Shown here one piece after another: positions 1 through 13,000 of a DNA stretch of 64,000 nt. How positions within the stretch are numbered: the stretch's first letter is position 1; each line of letters begins with the position of its first letter. Under the pieces are notes generated by a model. It was not told the origin of the DNA and did no database searches. It saw nothing but the letters and a program-made list of their open reading frames with translations. The stretch is from assembly GCA_016165875.1 (NCBI GenBank), contig JABBOT010000080.1, positions 8,104,172 to 8,168,171 on the forward strand. The letters run 5' to 3'. This DNA is from Acanthopleura granulata (lineage: Eukaryota > Mollusca > Polyplacophora > Chitonida > Chitonidae). The position numbers and the translations under genes were made by a program.

Positions 1-66
1 TACGTCGAAAATAGCCGAATTAGTCTTGACGTAGGCGTAGACAGCAAACTGAAACATTGATCCAGT

Positions 67-200
67 GCGGAGGTTGCTGGCAGACCTTTCTACTTACGGC
101 CGGAGACGAAGCCAGTCTGAGCTGAACTTGAACTCACAGCGACCGCATTGGTGGGAGGCTACTCGGTCATTGCGCTGCGCTAGCGCGCTTACCGATGGGA
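67..200 (-). repeat. tRNA-derived SINE fragment (head)
   Basis: Read on the minus strand it matches the tRNA-like head of the full SINE copies at 47,196 and 62,784, including the B-box-like 'gagttcaag' stretch and the following 'gctggcttc' type segment. The central domain and tail are missing. Confidence 0.7.
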
Positions 201-799
201 TGGGGGTGGGGGGAGGACCACCAAGTACATATACAATGTAGTAGCTCATCTACGTGACTTCAAAGCATGTGTCCTCAGCTCAGTGTTGACTTTTTAGAAA
301 AACAGCCGTCTAACCCAACCAGAATACTCTAAACCCCTTTACTCCTGTATTTATTTATTGACAAAGTTATTTTTTTCCTTGATCAATTTCTGTGTGTATT
401 TATCAGTTCATTTATGTATCTGTTTAATAATTTATTTGTGAATCTACTATTTATCATAGTTTTCGTTATATTTAGCAAACTGGACGGTATATATTTGAGA
501 ATATTTCATTTACATGCAAATGCCAGTGGCCAGGCTTATGTCTGGCAGAGTCAAAGGGAAAATTCTTGTAATAAATTAAATTAATAAACTAACCGCAGCC
601 AACAGAATCAGCTAGAACTGAATTCGAACACTCTAACTCCTGTGATGACTTCCCAAGTTAATTGTCAGAGATATATTTAGAAATGTAGGCCGATGTTATC
701 TCCAACGCACAGAAATAGGCTAAGCCTACCGTGGAGACATCTCGATCAGACACTAGTTCTGAAAAAAAAAAAAAAAAAATACGTTAGGTCTACCCTTGC

Positions 800-910
800 C
801 GGCCTTCCCACGGACAATTGAAGAGGAACTCTGAGCAGGACTTGAACTCACAGCGACCTCATTGATGAGACACTAAGCTTGAGTCATTGTGCTAGGCTGG
901 ATAGCTGGGT
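800..910 (-). repeat. tRNA-derived SINE fragment (head)
   Basis: Inverted partial copy of the same SINE head, with the B-box-like part 'gacttgaactcacagcgacc' around 838-858 on the plus strand. It is diverged from the fuller copies. Confidence 0.6.
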
Positions 911-3900
911 CTAGTCCACCCGAGGAGAGGGGTAATTTTACTTTTTTTGATTCGTCTGAAAATTACGTCACATTGGGAAATACAGCATGTAATACTCCTA
1001 AATAAGACCTGGGACTACTATATACAGTATATAATAGTCCCAGATAAGACGTTGACGCAATTGGCCACTACAGATTGCATCATCTTTTTGTCTGTTTCAC
1101 CATTTTTCGCACTGCGCACTGGCTATACCAATGGAAAGCGTTTGATTGGTTGGCTGTTGTCACATGCGTGTACTATTTTTATCTCTCCGCACCCACTGAC
1201 GGGCGCTATCAGCTGAGCGATGAAAACACAGCACGAAGTCGTCGATCGTCAGACGTCTCAAAGACGGCATTTTGAAGCAGATTTCTGCGTTGTCTTCCGA
1301 CACACACATGAAATCCTCGTTGTGTAGGTAGGTATTCTTCCACTGGCGCAATTTCCAATCATTTTCTTTGATGCTTAGCTGCAGACATAGCTTAACGCGT
1401 GGTCGCTGTGATCTGCAGAAATCGCGCCGAGTCATTTTGACCTTTATTTTGCTCGTCATCGTTTGACACTATCGGCAACCCTGCAATGACTGATTCACTC
1501 CCTGTTCTTTGTCTCGTCGGGCCCCCTTCACCTCAGTGTGTTTGCTGGCCAGGTTCATGCCATAACTAATACTGAGGTAGAGTTCGGGCAAGTGTGATAA
1601 CATGAAATTTAAATATTATAATTCCTGCTGTGATATGTAGTTACACAGCATGACAGTTTTTCTAATACTGGTAAATACCATTCCATGATATTATAGTTTA
1701 CTTATTTTAACATATCTTTAAGTGATGCACGAGTCTTCAAATGCGTGATCATCATTTGGACAACTTTGCCACGTAAACAGAATTACAAACTTATTCCATT
1801 TGTACGTACCCATAGTTACTTTCATACGAATATAATATGTATATTAATAAGGGACAATGCCTAGAGCCACAGATACTTAAGGAAGAGGCAGCAGATTATG
1901 AGCATTACTGTTACAAGTCATAAAAGCTGCTCTGTTTTTCACCGTCCAATTGCAAAACATTGAGATGATTTCTGTTTAATTGTAAACATTATATAATTTG
2001 TCCGTCTAGGTGGTTTTGCAAAGGCAGCCAAATTCAGAGCTATGGTCAATGAGTATGATGTACCCAGAGAACCACGACTCTCTTCAAACTCCTCACGGCG
2101 TGATTTTGTGAAAATGCTTTAAGTATATTCCAAAAAAAACCAAACTGGCCAGCTGTTTGAGGACAAGACTGCTGGCTGAGTTCTCAATCAGTTGGCTCAG
2201 TCGTTTTTCTTGTATTTATCTATGGTATTTTCACAGATTTTTTATTTCCTTACAAACATATCAGAAATTTCTGGGAAAACGTTAATATATAGATTTTTTT
2301 AACATGGTTTTTTGGTGAAATAATGGAGCTATAACCCCCTCAACTTTGTCATGTTGTACCAGTCAAGCAATTTCCTAATGCGTCATACCATTGTAAGCAC
2401 AACAGGGGCCACAGGCGATCGCAAGAAAGGTCAGATTTTATGAACTCCAACCTAAAAGCATGAATACTTTTTCTCTCACCCTCATACACTGGATACATCC
2501 AAAGTGATCACATAATATTGTTTTTTTGTGTGTGTGTGAACTTTGGCATTGAACTTGAGAAGTTATGTTTTTAATCTTATAGAGAACACAGGATATGTTT
2601 CACAACTACATGTACCTGTTCAACCTTTACATTGACAAGTGGAAGTGTCACATGAAACGTTGTCTAGGTTATGGTCTGCTAAAGAGAAACTTGAATGCTT
2701 CCTTTGTTTGGGCAAGACGCGGGTCTATGCTTCCAGGGTTTACCATTTTACTGATGTGATGGAATTTTATTTTAAAGACAAACAAAAAAGTGAAAAACTA
2801 AAAAATTTACTATTAATCAAAAGTTTAATCTCAAATGTCTACTCCAGAATATTAATTTGTGTGCCTGTCATTAGTTAGAAATCACTGGTATTTACAGTTG
2901 TAGGCATTGAGAAAAAAGGCCATGGTGTGTCCTAAACGTTACCGACTTCTCAAGGATCGTTTAAACAGCATTTTGATTGGCTAATGGTGACACAGCCTCA
3001 AACAGTGGCTGCTTCAAAATCAAAGGTGTGTTTTCTATAAAGTGCATAAGTTTTAATGTGCTTTTCTAGCTACAGACATGACAGAAAAATTTGAATTTTA
3101 TATCATTATTAAGCAAAAGTCTGAAAAGGGCTTTCTTTTAATACCATGTATTGTTGATTTGTGGCTGCTTTTTTAAGGCCTGTGAAACTTGATCCCTTCT
3201 TTCCCCTCATAATACTTTGGAAAACTGATACAGGCAGTGGAACCGTTTTCTTTTTTTATTATTTTAATTGGGCTAGATTTTATGATAATATTAATCTCTT
3301 CTTTTGTGACATGATTTGGCACAAAATGAAATATTTATGAATTCTGGTGTGGTGGGGAGGGGGGGGGGGATGACATGTGGGAGGTGACAGAAAACACGTG
3401 AGAATCTAGACCCAGTCCGCTGTGTCTGTTAGGTTCGGCAAAATTTTGATCCGCCGTAGAATATGGCTCCAAATCAACATCAGGGGGCGCCCCATTTGAA
3501 AATGTTGCGCAACCCTCTTGTAATTTTTACAAGGCATTTGAACCCTAAATTAGCCCTCATAAAACCTAGAACTTGGTACTTTCAAGTGTGCTGTCCTCAA
3601 CATGTCAAAGCTGTATACACTACAAAAGCAGGTTTCTTTGACCTGCAGTAATTCTGACTTCATGTCATGTAGTTATTTGTAAATAATAAAATCCATAACG
3701 TCATGATTAATACAAATGCACCAGATGCATCGACAACAAGCAAAACTTCACTAAGCACAATTTCAATAAGAGTCAGCATTGTTGATGGTGAAGAAGATAT
3801 CCACAATTAAAAGAACAATTAATAACGTGTTTGGTGGTCTTGACTGAATTATTTCTTCTGAAAATGACAGAAGGAGCCATAGGCAAGTTTTGTGGAAAGG

Positions 3901-6900
3901 AAGATGGGAAGAGCTCACCCTAGCAACGAAGACACATGATCTCAAAATGATGACTTGCGAAGCTCGGATACTCTCCGAGTAAGTGCATTTGGTACATTTG
4001 TGATAATTGCGAGGTAGCGGCCTGTATTATTCCCGCATAATGAAATTATATGAATTCAGCACTACATTAAGGTCATAGGAAACCTGTTTTCATGGCATAC
4101 AGCTTTGACACTGAGAACAGGACCAAGTTTCAGGTTGGAAAATGTAACGATTTAGAGTGGTTAATTTGAAAGCTTTGTAAGCTGGGAACATGGCTGATGG
4201 CATCATTTGTGGATACACATCAGTGATTGGTAGCATCATGTGTTCATGCATGATATCACACCAGGCAAAGTGGAAAGGACAGAATAAATTTATTCCCCAA
4301 TTCTCCGAAGAAATGTAGAATTTAGGAAAGCAATTCAGACTGTGTCAGTCAGTTTGTCAGTTTATGATTTCACCTTGCTTTTAAGACACAGATGTTTTCA
4401 CACCAAAATGGCTGTTTAATTGTGTGATCATTAATTTAATTTCATTGCTAAAATGGTTTGTAATAATAAATGAGTGATATATTATTGACAACTTACAGTT
4501 CCACATGTTTGTCTACATTGTACATGATGATGTACATGTATGGATTATAGCCCGGGTACATGTATCGATGAAAAAAGTTTGTCAGGGCCGCAGGAGGCAA
4601 TCAAAATAACCGACTGGCAAAATTCCTGTGCAGGTCAGGATTATGTGTAGAATATTCATTAATTGGAATTATTGATTTGATGGAGCAGTGTTGATCGAGT
4701 GACATTATGGTTTTGCTTGCTCTTCATGCTGTTATGCAGGGTGCATGTTTCTGTCTAGATTCTATAAGTTATACGATGCCTCAGAAAATTATTGCCGACA
4801 GACATCGAATATATACCCATGTACTGTACTATACAGTGTACCACAGGAAGACATCATGTAACAAATTTATCAAAATGAAGAGCACTGTCTCAGAAAAAAC
4901 TTTAAACATTTGCCATCTTAACATTTTCTTAGCCCTGGATGTACTATTGGGCATTTATTTAACACACCACGCTTCACAACAAGCCAGAGCTTTCCTTGTG
5001 GCTGAGAGGACACGGTGTTCTATGGTGCAGTTATCAGCTGCCATACATAAAGTCTAAAAGAGGAGGTAGGCATGCGACTGTTGTGTACAGTGTGGATATT
5101 ACGTTCCATTCGATTCTGCTTAAGTTGATTACCTGATAGTGGACCAAATGGGAGGAGCCAAGTTGTATATTGACAAGAATAAGATCAGCCAGTGTGCTTC
5201 AGTATATCATAACGTGTAGTGTTAACGTTCAGACATTCCAGTAATATTTTAACAATTCATTTTAATTCTTTCACAAAAATTGTAATCCTAGGTACAGCGT
5301 TTACAACTCTACTACGATGGATAAAATATTTTGCATGTAACGGGATGAAGTTAACGATACAGCAATAGACATGTTATTTCTGCTTAACAGAACGTTCTTG
5401 TGATATTATGTGTTCAGTTTTTTAGACGTCGTTATAGGTTGAAAAGCTTTGACTACATATACTGCAGTATATACAAGTGAAAAAAAAAATGTGTTCAGTT
5501 TTCCCTCTGTCTTTAAGCGCAACAGTATACCCAATTCAAGGGTGTGCATTCACCAGTAATTGTGCAGTGACATAGAATTAGGCCATTTGGCAGTCATTAG
5601 GTTGAGACGGGAATATTTTTTCGAGTTTCATGTCCTGTTATGAAAATTTAAGGGTTATCTCCCAGACATTGAAGTTATGTTCCTTGTTATATTTATGAGG
5701 TATAAACAGTGTTCAGACGATTCTGCCACTTGTGTCCCAACATAGGCCATGCAGGGTTTGGTGAGGCTTATGGAATTGAAAATGAACACTGGCCTTTGGC
5801 TTATCAGCATTTGTATTCACTTACCAGTGACCATTCCTATATTTCTACAAGATGAGACCCCTGTGGATACTATGCAGTTAGATAAAAATGTATCATAGAA
5901 CAGCTTCTACAATTGTCTAAATGGTAGACATACATGAATATTTTAAAATATTAAGGTTTTCGTATTTTAACCAAGGTTTGTTTCTTTTAGCTGGTTTTTA
6001 ATTTTAAACGTGTTCATCTACTTCATTTGATTTTGGATATTTTAATTACATGGTTTCGGAAAAGGTTTGCTGATTCCTGGTTTGGACATCTTGTCGCCAA
6101 CATTTCGTTAATCCAAAATCAGTCAATCATTCATTCACTCATAGATCAGCTTCATCATATCTTCACTCATTTAATGGAAGCACTGGTCCTGTTGTTCAGA
6201 CATTTTGTAGTTAATTTCTACCACCCCTGTGACCCCTTGCATATACATGTAGACCACTGTAAAAGCTTTTTGCATGGTGAATTCAGTGTATTACCTATGT
6301 ATAATTACTTACTTGTTATGGTAAATGTCATGAAATAGGACTGTTAGTGCTGAAAGTTATTTTTCCCCAGTAGGATATCACCCCTCCTTTTAAAACACCT
6401 GTGTAAGATCAAAAGAACACTCAGAATCAACAAAAAGAACAGCTTAGTCATGGATAAAAATTTAGACTGTTCACCTGTAATTTAAATGCAGTCCATGAAA
6501 TAGCATGATCAAAGGACAGTGGTTATAAGCATTTACATGTATGAAGTGTGATAGGGCGACATTCGTTTAAGTATAGATAGTAAGCTTTGTTAGCAAGGGC
6601 CATGTTTAGGGGATCGAGAGAAAAACTAGATTACAAGGGTTAGATGTATGGATTAGAGAACAGGTGTAAAGGTTACAAAGAATCTGGTGTTACAGTTTAC
6701 TTAAGGGAAATCTGAGGCCAGAATATGTACATTGTACGCAGCAAACATGCAACTTATATTCTGAGCAGTAATCAATAGCCCGTCTTTGTCGCTAACTTCT
6801 CTCCAAGTTGGTGTCTGTGTGCACTTGTGTCCATTTCAACTATTGAGACTGATAGGTTGAAATCAATATGTGGCCTGCAGTCTCTTCCTCAGCTCTCTGA

Positions 6901-7695
6901 GTATTAATTGCTTTTCTCTAAGCTTAGATATGGCCCTGTGATGAACTAGGTAATACATATACACATGCATATGCGTGTTGTGCTGTGCAGTCTGATGTAT
7001 TGTGATTGATGCACCCTCAGATTACATGTAAACGTCACTTAATTGTCTGGTACGAACATGTAGTAAACAGAATTCATCAGTGATTGAATGTGGGTTTACC
7101 CTGGGCTTTGTCCGTTTTCCTCCCAAAAAATGCATGTTTTTTGTTTTCGGTGGGAGCTCATAGGACTTTGACATGGTGTTAAAAGTAGTGAAACTATACT
7201 GTGTTCCAGTCCAGTAAGTGAGGGTTCATCTACATTAATAGATCTTGCACCAGACAGTCTGTCAGAAACACAGATTTAAAGAAGTTATGTAAGTTTTTTG
7301 GATAAATGTCATGTGGCGTTTCCAAAAAATTAAATTAATAAAGTACATGTAGCAACATGTATAAGATTCCATGGGTCCTTTTTTTTTTTTTTCTTTTTCA
7401 AACTTGTCATATAAGGAATGAGCCATACATGTAGATTCCAAATTTTAATCCTAACTCATTACAGTGACATATTATGGCTGATGTTTTCTGATTAAAAGAC
7501 AGTCACTATTCATCCCTGGCAGTTTTATGAATATCAGAATGAATTACAAGTACATATATTTATCAAACCGTCCTGATATTACAGAACATATGTATACATT
7601 TAGTCATGAAAGCCAATTCAAAAGCTAAAGCAAAGAAGTGAAAACAAGCAATTATAATGTTTGAAATGACCAATAAAATAAATACGTAAGATTAC

Positions 7696-7945
7696 CCGTA
7701 CATGTGTGTGACGAAGGGCCTGTAGAAGTAGTTGGGTAGATATGAGGGGCCCATTTCACAAACAGGGTGTAAGTGATAGCAAATGTCACTGCCACGACAA
7801 CACTGCAGAGATATGTCACTATGTTAGTTAGATTTGAAGAAGTGTAACGCCCTCTTTGTAAAGTGTACCACAGTTGTCTGTACTCAGTAGCGACACAGTA
7901 TGTGTCTGAGGGTCGACAAGGTACTTCACACAAGTTTAAGTCCAT
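7696..7945 (-). CDS. Probable first coding exon of a single-pass membrane protein (unrecognised)
   Basis: I do not recognise the family. The frame begins with ATG at 7,945 and stays open for 83 codons plus one base to a donor (g|gtaatc) at 7,696. The predicted N-terminus is polar, with cysteines at residues 6, 10 and 17. It is followed by one hydrophobic span at about residues 41-66, then a Thr/Ser/Pro-rich stretch, which suggests a type II or signal-anchor protein. Residues 38-40 (NLT) form a glycosylation sequon close to the membrane. It is head-to-head with the UNC93A-like gene, 416 bp away, across a motif-bearing interval, which raises the chance that it is real. I could not identify later exons to the left. 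It might be a chance open frame. Confidence 0.45.
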
Positions 7946-8361
7946 AACCTTCTGCTGCCTCTAATCATAACAAATTCCATGCACTGTTCTCAATATAGAT
8001 CCTGTCTAGACTCCACCCCAAGCGTAGTGCTCTAGGTGCGGAGTAGAAGCAAAACATTAATGCCAGCGGTACATTATTATGCTGCGTCATGCAACGGAAG
8101 AAGTGCATTCTGGGAATTGTAATTTCCCAGTGGTGATGGACAGAAGACAAAAATGTTCAGCTGGCAGAATTTTTTCATAATTTTCTCAGGATTTTCCAAT
8201 TGCATAACAATTTCTTCGTAAGATCTGCATAACATAAAAGTGGGTTTTATATTTCTTATGATGCATATTTTTCTTTTCACTTTCAGATAGCATCTACTTA
8301 ATATTTTATATAGTTCAAGAAATTTAATGGAAAAAATAAGCTAACGAATCCTGACACAAAA
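7946..8361. promoter_or_regulatory. Likely bidirectional promoter with ZNF143/THAP11-type element
   Basis: The interval separates two divergent start codons. At 8,105-8,123 the minus strand reads ATTACAATTCCCAGAATGC, one mismatch from the SBS element (ACTACAAnTCCCAGmrTGC) bound by ZNF143/Staf and THAP11 in many vertebrate housekeeping and bidirectional promoters. A CGGAAG ETS-like core lies just beside it at about 8,094-8,099, and a TGCGTCA CRE-like site at about 8,081-8,087. A pyrimidine tract ending in ctttcag near 8,286 could be the acceptor of a 5' UTR exon of the UNC93A-like gene. Motifs are seen; promoter function is inferred. Confidence 0.55.
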
Positions 8362-10038
8362 ATGGCCGACCCAAGAAAGTTTCTTGTGACTAGTAGTAGT
8401 GATAGCACTGATATGGATCAGATTTCCATGGTGAAAGGTTCGTCAGAGGTTGTGAACCCCAAATTACAGGCTCCCATCTCCTCCAAGGTTACAAACATGT
8501 CAGAAATAGAAGGGGGAAATGGCCTGGATGTCCTAGAGAAAGAGGTTAGCCCGTCACTAGTTACAAGTGAAGAGTGCCAAACAGAACAGAACAGTTCACG
8601 TTTCCAAACCGAAAGGGCCAGAATGGATTCCACGTCAAGCATGAGCACAGATGATGAGCTGGACCCTTCCATGAAAACATTTGAAGAACCAAGTTACATC
8701 GACTCCATCACAAGCACGGCTAGCTCGGCAAGCGCTAAGCCCTTGTTGTCCTCTGTTAAGGAGATGGAAGAGGTGCAAGAGGAGGAGTTGGAGGATCGCT
8801 TAGCCCGCAACAACACCATGAAAGGTTTACTGGAAAACCCTTATTACGTGGATTCCATCACGATGTCTAGCCCAGACCACCGTCGTCTGGCGAGGGCTTG
8901 CCGCAAAGCCTTGGCACTGAGGCGCCAGCAGGAGGCCAAAAGGGAGAAGTCTCTGGCCAGGTACCTGTCTGATCAGAGTCCCAAGGCCACCAGTGAGGAT
9001 GTGGACACAGTGCCTGAAGAAGGGCAAGTGAAGAAAGGGACATACATAAAAAACGTGGTCCTGTTGAGCGTGGGTGGTATGTTGTCGTACACAGCATTTC
9101 TGTCCCTCAGGAACTTGCAGAGCAGTCTGAATCATCAGAAAGGCGTGGGGTTGATCTCGCTGGCCGGTGGTTACAGCATGTTTATGTTAGGCTCTCTCTT
9201 CTCACCGTTTGTTGTCAAGGCTTTGCGCCCTAAGAGAGCTATTCTCATGGCTATTGCGATGCAAGCTTTCTATGTAGCCATGAACATTTATCCCAGCTTC
9301 TACACCCTGTTGCCCTCCACTATGATCGTTGGGTTGTGTAACGCTTTTCTCTGGGTAGCAGTTAATACTTACTTGACATACCTGGCTGCAGATTATTCAA
9401 AACTCTCTGGGAAGCCCTTGGGCACTGTGATGAGTACTTTTTTCGGAATCTACTTCATGATATTCCAGATGAATAATATTTTTGGAAATCTTTTGTCCTC
9501 TCTGATTTTGTTTTCGGGTCAGTGGTGGAAAGAAATATCTTCAAGTGGATTTGGCAACGGAACTGTTGCCTCCAATTCTACACCAGGTGCTTTCCTCGAG
9601 GTTCCTGTAGTCAACAGTTCCTCAACCTCTTTCTATTTCATGAAAGAAGTGAACTATTTTTCTGAGGAAAACAACAATGCCTCGTTGGACTTACAATTCA
9701 ACGGTTCATCGTCTTTCAACTTTGACCCCAGTCTTCACTGCGGTGCTAACCATTGCCACTCTTTCCCCATCGATCAAGCTGGAGGAAATAAAGTTACAGA
9801 CACTTTGAGATACATTCTGATGGGAGCCTTTGGTACCTTCGCTATTTTGGCATTCTTGACCATCTTCTTCTTTGTGGAGGCTCTAAAAACCTACAAGACA
9901 AAAGTAGAGTTGAAAGCAGCACTGAAAGAGGTGAGGTCAGTCTTCAGTCTAATCACGGAGGGGAAATTCGTCTTGTTATCGCCAATCCAGGTGTACACAG
10001 GATTAGAGATGTCTTTTCTACCTGGAGATATTTTGAAG
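8362..10038 (+). CDS. UNC93A: UNC93A-like exon 1 (residues 1-559)
   Basis: Large exon coding for the cytosolic tail, the N-terminal bundle of membrane spans, the glycosylated loop, the next span (about 483-506) and the start of the C-terminal half. It ends aag|gtaagc, phase 0. The tail contains acidic and Ser-rich segments, a basic Arg/Lys/Ala/Leu stretch (174-200) and a duplicated motif E-x-P-x-Y-[IV]-D-S-I-T at about 109-118 and 158-167. Confidence 0.9.
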
Positions 10039-13000
10039 GTAAGCTGACGTCTAAATTGAAGCTGCATGGTTTTAAAATGCGATAATTTTTTGTCATCACT
10101 GAAGTGACAAATACATTTATGTTTATCAGGAGGGGTATTTTTTTACACAACAGAAGCTGATCAAAGATTTTAAAACTTGAAAATAAGTAACTGTCTGAGT
10201 TTCTCTTATGTTGTGTTGACTGACTTCAGAACTTAATGAGATTCCACCCGCCAACCCCATGGTATTTTTTTACATTCCTGTGGTTGTCAGCTCTAAAGCA
10301 TATTATTGTCAACATGTCATCAGCTGATATTAGCATAAAACCATTATAAGCTGAGGCGCAGAACAACAGTTCACATGCATACACACCAACCCAAACTCCT
10401 TTCAGAGGAGATGATTTTATTTAGTCTAATAAGAAAATTCTCCAAAGTAGCATCCCTATGTGACGTCATGATTTTCAAGAAAATCGTGGGGACCTCTCAA
10501 ACACCAAGCAAAAAGACTCCATTTTATTATACCAAGCTTTCCTATCCCAGCGAAACACGACACCACATTAAACATGTTAGAGACAGGACGATGTTAGTGT
10601 AGAAACTGAAATATTGTAACACTGTTGCCAGCTAGCTGTTGCAGTTAGAACAAATCGTTGATGTAACAAGACCCGGGTGAACTTGTACAAAGCCTTCTTA
10701 ACGTTCCGTGCACATAAATAAGGCAGCAACCAGCACTGTGGGCATTGTGTCACCATGACAGCTACGTGCTTGTAATATTAAAAGGGCTTCGTTCAAGTTA
10801 GCCCTGGTCTAGGTTCCGCGTCACAAGCGCCATCTCATGGGGTTAAAAAATATGGCACGTACATCCCCATTCTTTTGTGTTGTAGGCATTTGTGACCTGT
10901 CCAGTAGGCATTGAGATGGTGGGTTACGTGATGATGGGGTACGGAACCTCCACAGCTGTGTCCTCCTACGTCTCTGGGCGTCTTCACAAAATCTTTGGCA
11001 GATTGCTTTTGGTTTGCACAGGTAGGCACACTGCAATCACAGTTAGATAGACATGTGATATTAAAGACCTACAGTAGAGTCTTAAATTTGTTAAAATAAA
11101 GAGATGTCCATGTTTTAGGCTCTTTGTGTTGTATGTTTTAAGATGATGTTTTTCAGCTTCTAAATGTGCGTGTGATGTGTGCATGGCATCGTTTCGGAGA
11201 TGCAGATGTCGGAGGCACCCACGCTGGATATCGGCAGAGCTGGGCGTTCAGTGTCACAGTATGAAAAATGGGCTTCTGCTGATTAGGATAAGAATAGCTT
11301 GATTTGTATATGTTCAAGTACATTGCCTTAATATCACACACTCTTTCCTACATCAGGCCTTCGTGTTTGAAGCATTCTATCACACTCCCACATCGAGCAC
11401 ATTCTGGAAACAAAATCCAGGCGTGCTAATAACACACACTCTCAAACAGTGAAGAGTTTTGGAAGTGTGAATCTTTGTCCGGACGTTTTCCTTCATAAAT
11501 GGTGCTACCTAATGGAGCTACAACACAGATAGTGGATATTTACAGAGAAAAAGCTCTGTACAACATGCTATGAAATTGGCCGCTGGTTTTCCTGAAGGGG
11601 CGTGATAATCACACTCCTGGTCTTCCCGAAAGGGCGTGATAATCACACTCCTGGTCTTCCTGAAGGGGCGTGATAATCACACTCCTGGTCTTCCCGAAGG
11701 GGCGTGATAATCACACTCCTGGTCTTCCTGAAGGGGCGTGATAATCACACTCCTGGTCTTCCCGAAGGGGCGTGATAATCACACTCCTGGTCTTCCTGAA
11801 GGGGCGTGATAATCACACTCCTGCTCAAAAACAAAAACCAAGGCGTGCTAAATGTATTTACGTACAATTGACTAGCCGTCAGTGAAAATTACATGTTATC
11901 CTTAATTAATTACCCCAGCATACTGTACATGTACCTTTCAATGACACCTTGTACTCATGAAGAAGTAGGCCACATACATCTTCTACCAGTCGTATCAGTC
12001 ATCAAAATCAAGTTGATAATGTCAGAATTTATTTCCCATATATGAATTCTAGTGAGATATAATATGCTGAGTTATGGAAGTTAACTACAGATATTACACT
12101 TTTCTGACTCAGGCTCTGTTATACTAGGGTCATATGTAGAGCCATTTTAGATCCAGAAAGTCCTTAGGCTGCCACAACCAATCCAGCTTTATTAAAAGTA
12201 ACAAGTTACTTTAGTAAAAATGTAACAGTTTACCCTTAAAAGGTGTAGTTTTCATGTAAACTTCTTTCATTCTTAGACTTAAATGTGAAAGCTTCCAGAA
12301 AGTTTCATTTTGAGATGCATGGTACAAAGTTTCTTCACGCACACGCATTATGTCATTTTTAATGCTTGCAGTCAGAACCTTGAATTTTAGTTCCAGATCT
12401 GGCCGTGGATACAAATAAATGTACATGTATAAGCATCAGTCAGTCTCCTCACATATCTCCAATCTGCCTTAAGCTACATGTTGATGAGCATGCTGAATCA
12501 GATCTACTTAGCTTATAGCAATGTATAATGTCTTTGAGTAGTTGCAGTTGAATGTAGGCATATCATTGTGAACAGTCAGAAGGAGTCCAGCAACCGATTC
12601 CGCAAAGCCATTTTGTACTTGAGAAAAACTTTTGAAAATTAAAAATTAAACATTCTTGAAATTTTCAAGTAAAGGCATAGATGGTCATGCCGAAGAACGA
12701 GTGACACAAACAAAAATTTCAAAACCAGCAAGTATCAAATGAAACCTGTATAATTGAGTTTAAAGGTTTTGACTTAAATCAAAAATTGCTTCGTGGAATC
12801 TGCCCCAGTGTAGAAGTTAATTTTATGTCAATATTTCTCGACACACTGTACAACTATGAGAAGTGCGGGTTGAATGATTTACTTGTATGCTGTTGGTGAC
12901 ACAACAGGATTTGAACATGGATATTTACATCTAAAATTCAAGACTCTCCCAAACCTAGCCTACGTGTATGTGAAAAAGGACATTTTCATTACCACCGTAG

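Larger units (their letters stand above)
1..7695. other. Non-coding, repeat-bearing region without a supported gene
   Basis: I find no exon here with coding-like composition, a matching splice pair and a recognisable family. The open frames are short and look random. It may be intergenic or may contain introns and later exons of the minus-strand gene whose first exon ends at 7,696. What can be seen: two fragments of the tRNA-derived SINE (about 67-200 and 800-910, both inverted), an A-run near 763-779, a 31-base palindrome at 1,011-1,041, a G-run near 3,358-3,369, and a CTCF-like motif at 3,477-3,490. Bases 1,100-1,460 are richer in CpG than the surroundings. Confidence 0.6.

Noticed and set aside
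1160..1459. 99-codon minus-strand open frame
   Set aside because: No recognisable domain, no supporting splice pattern, and basic/Arg-rich composition from CpG-rich DNA; could not be supported as coding.
4707..5057. 116-codon plus-strand open frame
   Set aside because: AT-rich, no domain or conserved pattern, no promoter or splice context; most likely chance.
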